From: an uncultured Nitrospinaceae bacterium
Lineage (GTDB): Bacteria > Nitrospinota > Nitrospinia > Nitrospinales > VA-1
Length of the DNA stretch: 9,870 bases
Assembly: GCA_913043155.1 (NCBI GenBank)
Contig: CAJWLY010000043.1
Coordinates: 1-9,870, forward strand
Direction: 5' to 3'
Shown here: positions 6,691 through 9,870 of the stretch, piece after piece
Layout: each line of letters opens with the position of its first letter
Position numbering within the stretch: the stretch's first letter is position 1
Translations under genes and position numbers: made by a program
Notes under the pieces: generated by a model
The model's input: only the letters and a program-made list of their open reading frames with translations
What the model was told of the DNA's origin: nothing
Databases searched by the model: none

Positions 6691-6799
6691 CTGTATACAC
6701 GTCCATTTAAGCATGGAAATTAACCGGATGTCCTGTACCTGTCTCTCCGACGAGATTTTCATTTTTTCAATGCGATAATTTTTTTTCGAGGTCCCCGTC

Positions 6800-7288
6800 A
6801 TGGTTGAAATGAAAGTTGAAGGGCTTACTTTGGATCCCCTAACCAACATGCCCATCATCATTCTCAAAGACCTGTCCGGCGTCAAGGCGCTGCCAATCTG
6901 GGTAGGGTATTTTGAAGCCAACGCCATTGCGCTGGAAATAGAAAAGATCAATACCCCGCGCCCCATGACCCACGACCTGCTTAGGAACATGATCTCTTCC
7001 CTCGAAGCCACGGTGAAACATATTCTGGTGAACGAACTTAAGGACAACACTTTTTACGCCGTCATTTCGATCGCTAAAAATGGAAACACTATGACCATCG
7101 ATTCCCGGCCCAGCGATGCTATCGCGCTGGCGCTACGGACCAAAGCTCCAATTTTCGTCGAGGAAAATGTCATTGAAGCTGCCAAAAGCCTGGACCTACC
7201 TGATCCGGACAAGATACAAACAGATGAAAAAAAACAATGGAAGGACTGGCTTTCAAATATCAAACCCCAGGACTTTGGTAAACTTTGA
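6800..7288 (+). CDS. Bifunctional nuclease family protein (DUF151/BFN)
   Basis: This 162-residue protein matches the DUF151 family throughout. It has the N-terminal strand region with [15 protein letters not shown] (31-45), a middle segment with RPMTHDLL (54-61), and the hallmark [13 protein letters not shown] (101-113), followed by [10 protein letters not shown]. Family members are called bifunctional nucleases because a plant homologue was reported to cut DNA and RNA. In most bacteria the role is unclear, and a Thermotoga structure is known without a settled function. The protein has no signal peptide and should be cytosolic. The C-terminal UvrB-interaction helix found in some members is absent. 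GAGG lies 8 bases before the ATG. The gene has its own promoter and is followed by a weak terminator-like hairpin, so it may be monocistronic. Confidence 0.9.
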   Translation: MVEMKVEGLTLDPLTNMPIIILKDLSGVKALPIWVGYFEANAIALEIEKINTPRPMTHDLLRNMISSLEATVKHILVNELKDNTFYAVISIAKNGNTMTIDSRPSDAIALALRTKAPIFVEENVIEAAKSLDLPDPDKIQTDEKKQWKDWLSNIKPQDFGKL

Positions 7289-7346
7289 GTTCTCCACGAT
7301 TGCAACCCGGCTTTCTCCCCTCCTCGAAATTTTCGCTGAATATCGG

Positions 7347-7376
7347 AACCGGTCGAAGCAGGCCGCGGTTATTTTT
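7347..7376 (+). terminator. Weak rho-independent terminator candidate after the DUF151 gene
   Basis: AACCG (7347-7351) can pair with CGGTT (7366-7370) around a 14-base GC-rich loop, and ATTTTTC follows directly. The stem is short, so termination may be partial and allow read-through into nadK. Confidence 0.35.
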
Positions 7377-7401
7377 CTTGGGTAAATGTCCGTTTACGCT
7401 G

Positions 7402-7433
7402 CTCGGGCCTCACCTCGGGCCGGCACAGCCGGC
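7402..7433 (+). repeat. nadK: GC-rich direct repeat and hairpin in the nadK leader
   Basis: CTCGGGCC occurs twice (7402-7409 and 7414-7421), separated by TCAC. It runs into GCCGGC (7419-7424), ACA, then GCCGGC (7428-7433), a perfect 6-bp hairpin. The hairpin ends 10 bases before the AGGT ribosome-site candidate of nadK (7444-7447) and could affect its translation. There is no T-run, so it is not a standard terminator. Confidence 0.4.
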
Positions 7434-7453
7434 ACTACATTTCAGGTAAAACT

Positions 7454-8332
7454 GTGAAAAAGATTGGCGTGTTTCACAAACTCAAGGCACCTATCGACAA
7501 CACGGTCATGGGTAAACTCGTCCACTGGCTCCGAGAACGAGACTATCAGGTATGCATGGACCGGGACACAGCCGCCCTCATCGATGAGAGCTCACCCTAT
7601 GAAAGAGACGACATTCCACAGCAGGCGGATCTCTTAATTGTTCTGGGAGGTGATGGCACCCTTTTGAGTGTCGCCCGTATCGCCCATCCGCATAACGTTC
7701 CCATCTTGGCGGTCAACTTGGGAAGCCTCGGGTTTCTGGCCGAGGTTCCCCTGCTAGAACTTTACCCAGCCTTGGAAAATATTCTGAACGGAAAATTTGA
7801 CGTTGAGCACCGGATGTTGCTCAACGCACGCCTGTGGAGAAATGGCGAAAAAGTAGAGGATTGTAACGTGCTCAACGATGTGGTCATTAACAAAGGCGTC
7901 GTTGCTCGTATCGTCAACCTTCAGGTGCTGGTTGATAACCAGTACATGACATCTTACCGTGCAGACGGACTCATCATCGCAACACCGACCGGCTCCACCG
8001 CCTATTCTCTGTCTGCTGGCGGACCTATCATCCATCCTAGCCTGCATATGTTGGCGTTGAGTCCGATTTGTCCGTTCACACTGACTAACCGGCCGATCCT
8101 GATACCGGATAACTCGATCATCCAAGTGAAACTTACAACGGAAAATGAAGACGTCCACATCACGCTGGACGGACAAGAGGGCTGGGAAATGAGAGCAGCG
8201 GATACCCTAGAAATCCAAAAGACCAAAACTACCCTAAAACTCATCACGGCCCCGGGAAAAAATTATTACCAGATCCTTCGACAAAAACTCAACTGGGGCA
8301 CGCCCCGCGAAGAGGAAGACCTAAGAGGATAG
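7454..8332 (+). CDS. nadK: NAD kinase
   Basis: This 292-residue cytosolic enzyme phosphorylates NAD+ to NADP+ using ATP or polyphosphate, and is the only route to NADP+. The diagnostic GGDGT (65-69, catalytic Asp67) is present. So are NLGSLGFLAE (88-97), LND (140-142), the ADG at 170-172 and the NAD-binding TGSTAYSLSAGGP (179-191). Length is usual for bacterial NadK (PpnK). The start is GTG at 7454, giving MKKIGVF, with AGGT about 6 bases upstream; no ATG gives a better start. The gene is first in a tight row with the amidase (36-base gap) and the HAMP gene. I counted 4 of 15 Arg codons as AGA/AGG and a single ATA, unlike the left-hand dehydrogenase. Confidence 0.96.
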   Translation: MKKIGVFHKLKAPIDNTVMGKLVHWLRERDYQVCMDRDTAALIDESSPYERDDIPQQADLLIVLGGDGTLLSVARIAHPHNVPILAVNLGSLGFLAEVPLLELYPALENILNGKFDVEHRMLLNARLWRNGEKVEDCNVLNDVVINKGVVARIVNLQVLVDNQYMTSYRADGLIIATPTGSTAYSLSAGGPIIHPSLHMLALSPICPFTLTNRPILIPDNSIIQVKLTTENEDVHITLDGQEGWEMRAADTLEIQKTKTTLKLITAPGKNYYQILRQKLNWGTPREEEDLRG

Positions 8333-8368
8333 CCCAACTCTCACTTTACTTTCGGAATATCAGTTCCC

Positions 8369-9349
8369 ATGAATCAAAGCATCGTCGCCTGCAAACGAGC
8401 CGTTGACATCGGAACTCCCGTAGTTCTCTGGCATGCGGAAAACGGGCTAGCCTGTCCCAACCGCCGGGGGCGCGCGGCCTGCACACAGCATGACTCCCTG
8501 CTAAATGACAAACCGCCCGGTCCAAACCTGAAGTACAATATCGCCGACCCGGGTGAGGCCTATGAAGAATTAAAGGATTCCGTCCATCAACTCATCATCC
8601 ACTACGATGTTTGTTATTGCTCGCACCAGTGCCACGAGATCATGACGGAAAGCACTTTTAAGGGAAGCCATTTCTATCTAGATGTAGATGGCACACTCTA
8701 CCAGACTTGCGACTTGTACTGGAAAACCAACTCTGCCCCGGCAGACGACTTGAAGGGAAATGAACGGGCAGTGCATGTGGAAATATCCAACCTATCGTGG
8801 GAAGCATTGAAGTCGGAGTCGAGTTGGCACAACGTCTATAGTGACCAGTATCGGCTACAAAACGAACGCTGGGAGTTTCTCCTTCCCAACCGCTGGAAAA
8901 AAACCTTGCGGACTCCAGGATTCCGCGCCCTCGCCGCACGCGGGTACGGCAAACGAGGTTACTTCAGTAGACGAATCAATGGGAAAATTGTAAGGATGTG
9001 GGACTTCACGGAAGAACAATATCAGACCTTAACCCGCCTGTGCATCGGCCTCAACCGATTACTTCCCAAGGTCCAACTTAAAGTCCCCTACGACAAAGAA
9101 AAAAAACAGACACCACTCAGTCGAATTGACAATTACTCCACGTTCGCAGGAGTGTTGGGCCACGCTCACGTTCAGGCAGGCAACTCCGAGGGAGTCTCAC
9201 GTAAGTTCGATCCGGGCTCGGCCTTCAACTGGGCTCGCCTACGCCTAGCATTCGAAAAGGAAACCGCCACCTTAATTAACGATATCAATTCACCACAAGA
9301 GGTCGTTCATGAAAAAAAAATCGATCTTCCGGGAGGAACTTCCCGGTGA
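8369..9349 (+). CDS. N-acetylmuramoyl-L-alanine amidase (Amidase_2/AmpD-PGRP fold)
   Basis: This 326-residue protein has an Amidase_2 domain, which cuts the amide bond between N-acetylmuramic acid and L-Ala of peptidoglycan using zinc. IIHYD (76-80) gives zinc ligand His78, HFYLDVDGTLYQT (101-113) is the family core strand pair, and VEISN (137-141) gives Glu138, which aligns with the catalytic Glu of AmpD. GHAH (264-267) gives His265 and KFDPGSAFNW (279-288) gives Asp281, the third ligand as in AmpD. About six extra residues lie between His265 and Asp281. A segment of about 110 residues between the core and the last ligands (145-255) is larger than in AmpD. There is no signal peptide, so the protein appears cytosolic and could recycle muropeptides. 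The ribosome site is weak (GGAA 12 bases before the ATG), so coupling to nadK 36 bases upstream is possible. Its last 41 bases overlap the next gene. Confidence 0.82.
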   Translation: MNQSIVACKRAVDIGTPVVLWHAENGLACPNRRGRAACTQHDSLLNDKPPGPNLKYNIADPGEAYEELKDSVHQLIIHYDVCYCSHQCHEIMTESTFKGSHFYLDVDGTLYQTCDLYWKTNSAPADDLKGNERAVHVEISNLSWEALKSESSWHNVYSDQYRLQNERWEFLLPNRWKKTLRTPGFRALAARGYGKRGYFSRRINGKIVRMWDFTEEQYQTLTRLCIGLNRLLPKVQLKVPYDKEKKQTPLSRIDNYSTFAGVLGHAHVQAGNSEGVSRKFDPGSAFNWARLRLAFEKETATLINDINSPQEVVHEKKIDLPGGTSR

Positions 9350-9782
9350 GAAAAAAAGCATCGTCAACCTGCTAATGACAGGGCATATCGTAACCATTTC
9401 CTGCCTAGGGTATATGGCATTTTTTTTGTATATCCAGCTGAGCCAAGTGGACCGAATCGTAGGCACCTTCAACACAGAAGTCATGACGATGGAGCAAACC
9501 AACCTGCTCAAGGAACGTGTCTCGCGGAGCGTCTCCCAATGGCAAAATGAAATGGTCTGGTTGGCTATCATCGGATCCATTGTTTCAATCATCGGTGGAA
9601 TTTATACCATCAACATGGTGGTGCGCCCCTTGAAGAAGCTGGTTGATTACGCAAATAAGGAAGGGCTGACCACGCCACTGCCGGAATTCAAAACAAACAA
9701 CGAGATCAAACAACTGGCAACGGCTCTTCAGGCCCTCACCTCTCGCCTCCACAAGGAAGCCTCTCCAAAGTCTGAGCTGTGA
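9309..9782 (+). CDS. Orphan two-TM HAMP-domain membrane protein
   Basis: This 157-residue protein has membrane helices near 18-42 and 83-105, a small 40-residue periplasmic part between them, and a HAMP domain at about 104-148. The HAMP domain has the conserved Pro107 in RPLKKL and the second-helix start NEIKQLATALQAL. HAMP domains relay signals between membrane helices and an output domain such as a kinase, cyclase or methyl-accepting domain; here the protein ends right after HAMP, so no output is attached. It may act through a partner. The ATG at 9309 has GAGG about 6 bases upstream and lies 41 bases inside the amidase gene, in the +1 frame. The first codons after ATG form a run of nine A (9312-9320). 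This looks like a complete small gene rather than a broken chemoreceptor, since the next frame starts at once. Confidence 0.8.
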   Translation: MKKKSIFREELPGEKKSIVNLLMTGHIVTISCLGYMAFFLYIQLSQVDRIVGTFNTEVMTMEQTNLLKERVSRSVSQWQNEMVWLAIIGSIVSIIGGIYTINMVVRPLKKLVDYANKEGLTTPLPEFKTNNEIKQLATALQALTSRLHKEASPKSEL

Positions 9783-9870
9783 CGTCGCAGGAAGGGTCGT
9801 ATGCGAGAGTCTTTGACGTGGCCCCTGGATCTGGAATTATAAAAAGATCCCACCAAGTCCTCACGCTTAT
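9779..9870 (+). CDS. Probable start of a further gene, unknown product (partial)
   Basis: A GTG at 9779 overlaps the HAMP stop (GTGA) and opens a frame that stays free of stops to the window edge, about 30 codons reading MTSQEGSYARVFDV then APGSGIIKRSHQ. The same-strand alternatives close quickly. An ATG at 9801 with an excellent AGGAAGGG site 4-5 bases upstream gives only 13 codons. The GTG at 9779 has a poor ribosome site, and a GTG at 9818 in the same frame is another possible start. I do not recognise the protein. The tight overlap suggests it belongs to the nadK-amidase-HAMP row. Confidence 0.4.
   Translation, partial: MTSQEGSYARVFDVAPGSGIIKRSHQVLTL

Overview
The window looks like a stretch of chromosome from a Gram-negative, diderm bacterium of moderate GC content. 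It encodes a lipid A deacylase-like outer-membrane protein, a large RND-superfamily exporter, a TatA translocase subunit, an ECF sigma factor with its anti-sigma factor, and a peptidoglycan amidase. No gene pins down the phylum. The gene mix would fit deltaproteobacterial or Nitrospinota-like lineages, but this is only an inference. No rRNA, tRNA, CRISPR array, transposase or intact mobile element was seen.

Layout. (1) Bases 1-1332, plus strand: the last 33 codons of what appears to be a DhnA/FbaB-type class I aldolase, then a zinc-dependent medium-chain dehydrogenase. Both use AGA/AGG and ATA codons far more than nadK on the right. (2) Bases 1460-5067, minus strand: a PagL-like outer-membrane protein, followed downstream by a 12-TM MMPL/HpnN-like RND exporter, with a 242-base gap holding a promoter candidate and a leader hairpin. 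(3) Bases 5267-6600, plus strand: tatA, diverging from the pagL-like gene, then an ECF sigma factor and a short soluble zinc-finger anti-sigma factor overlapping by ATGA. (4) Bases 6800-7288: a DUF151 bifunctional-nuclease-family gene behind the clearest sigma-70-type promoter in the window (TTGACA, 16-base spacer, TATACC), with a perfect palindrome on its -35. (5) Bases 7454-9870: nadK, an Amidase_2 gene, an orphan two-TM HAMP protein that overlaps the amidase gene by 41 bases, and the likely start of another gene running off the edge.

How they work together. Much of the window concerns the envelope: lipid A or outer-membrane lipid modification (PagL-like), lipid export (RND), protein export (TatA), peptidoglycan cleavage or recycling (amidase) and a membrane HAMP module. 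A sigma/anti-sigma pair could act as a stress switch, but its regulon cannot be read here. The most unusual feature is the amidase/HAMP junction. The two genes overlap across a run of nine A residues, and loss of one A in the message would fuse the amidase to the membrane-HAMP protein. Other points of interest are two enzyme-like proteins with altered key residues (PagL-like Glu position, RND TM10 Asp position) and the codon-usage break near 1333-1460.
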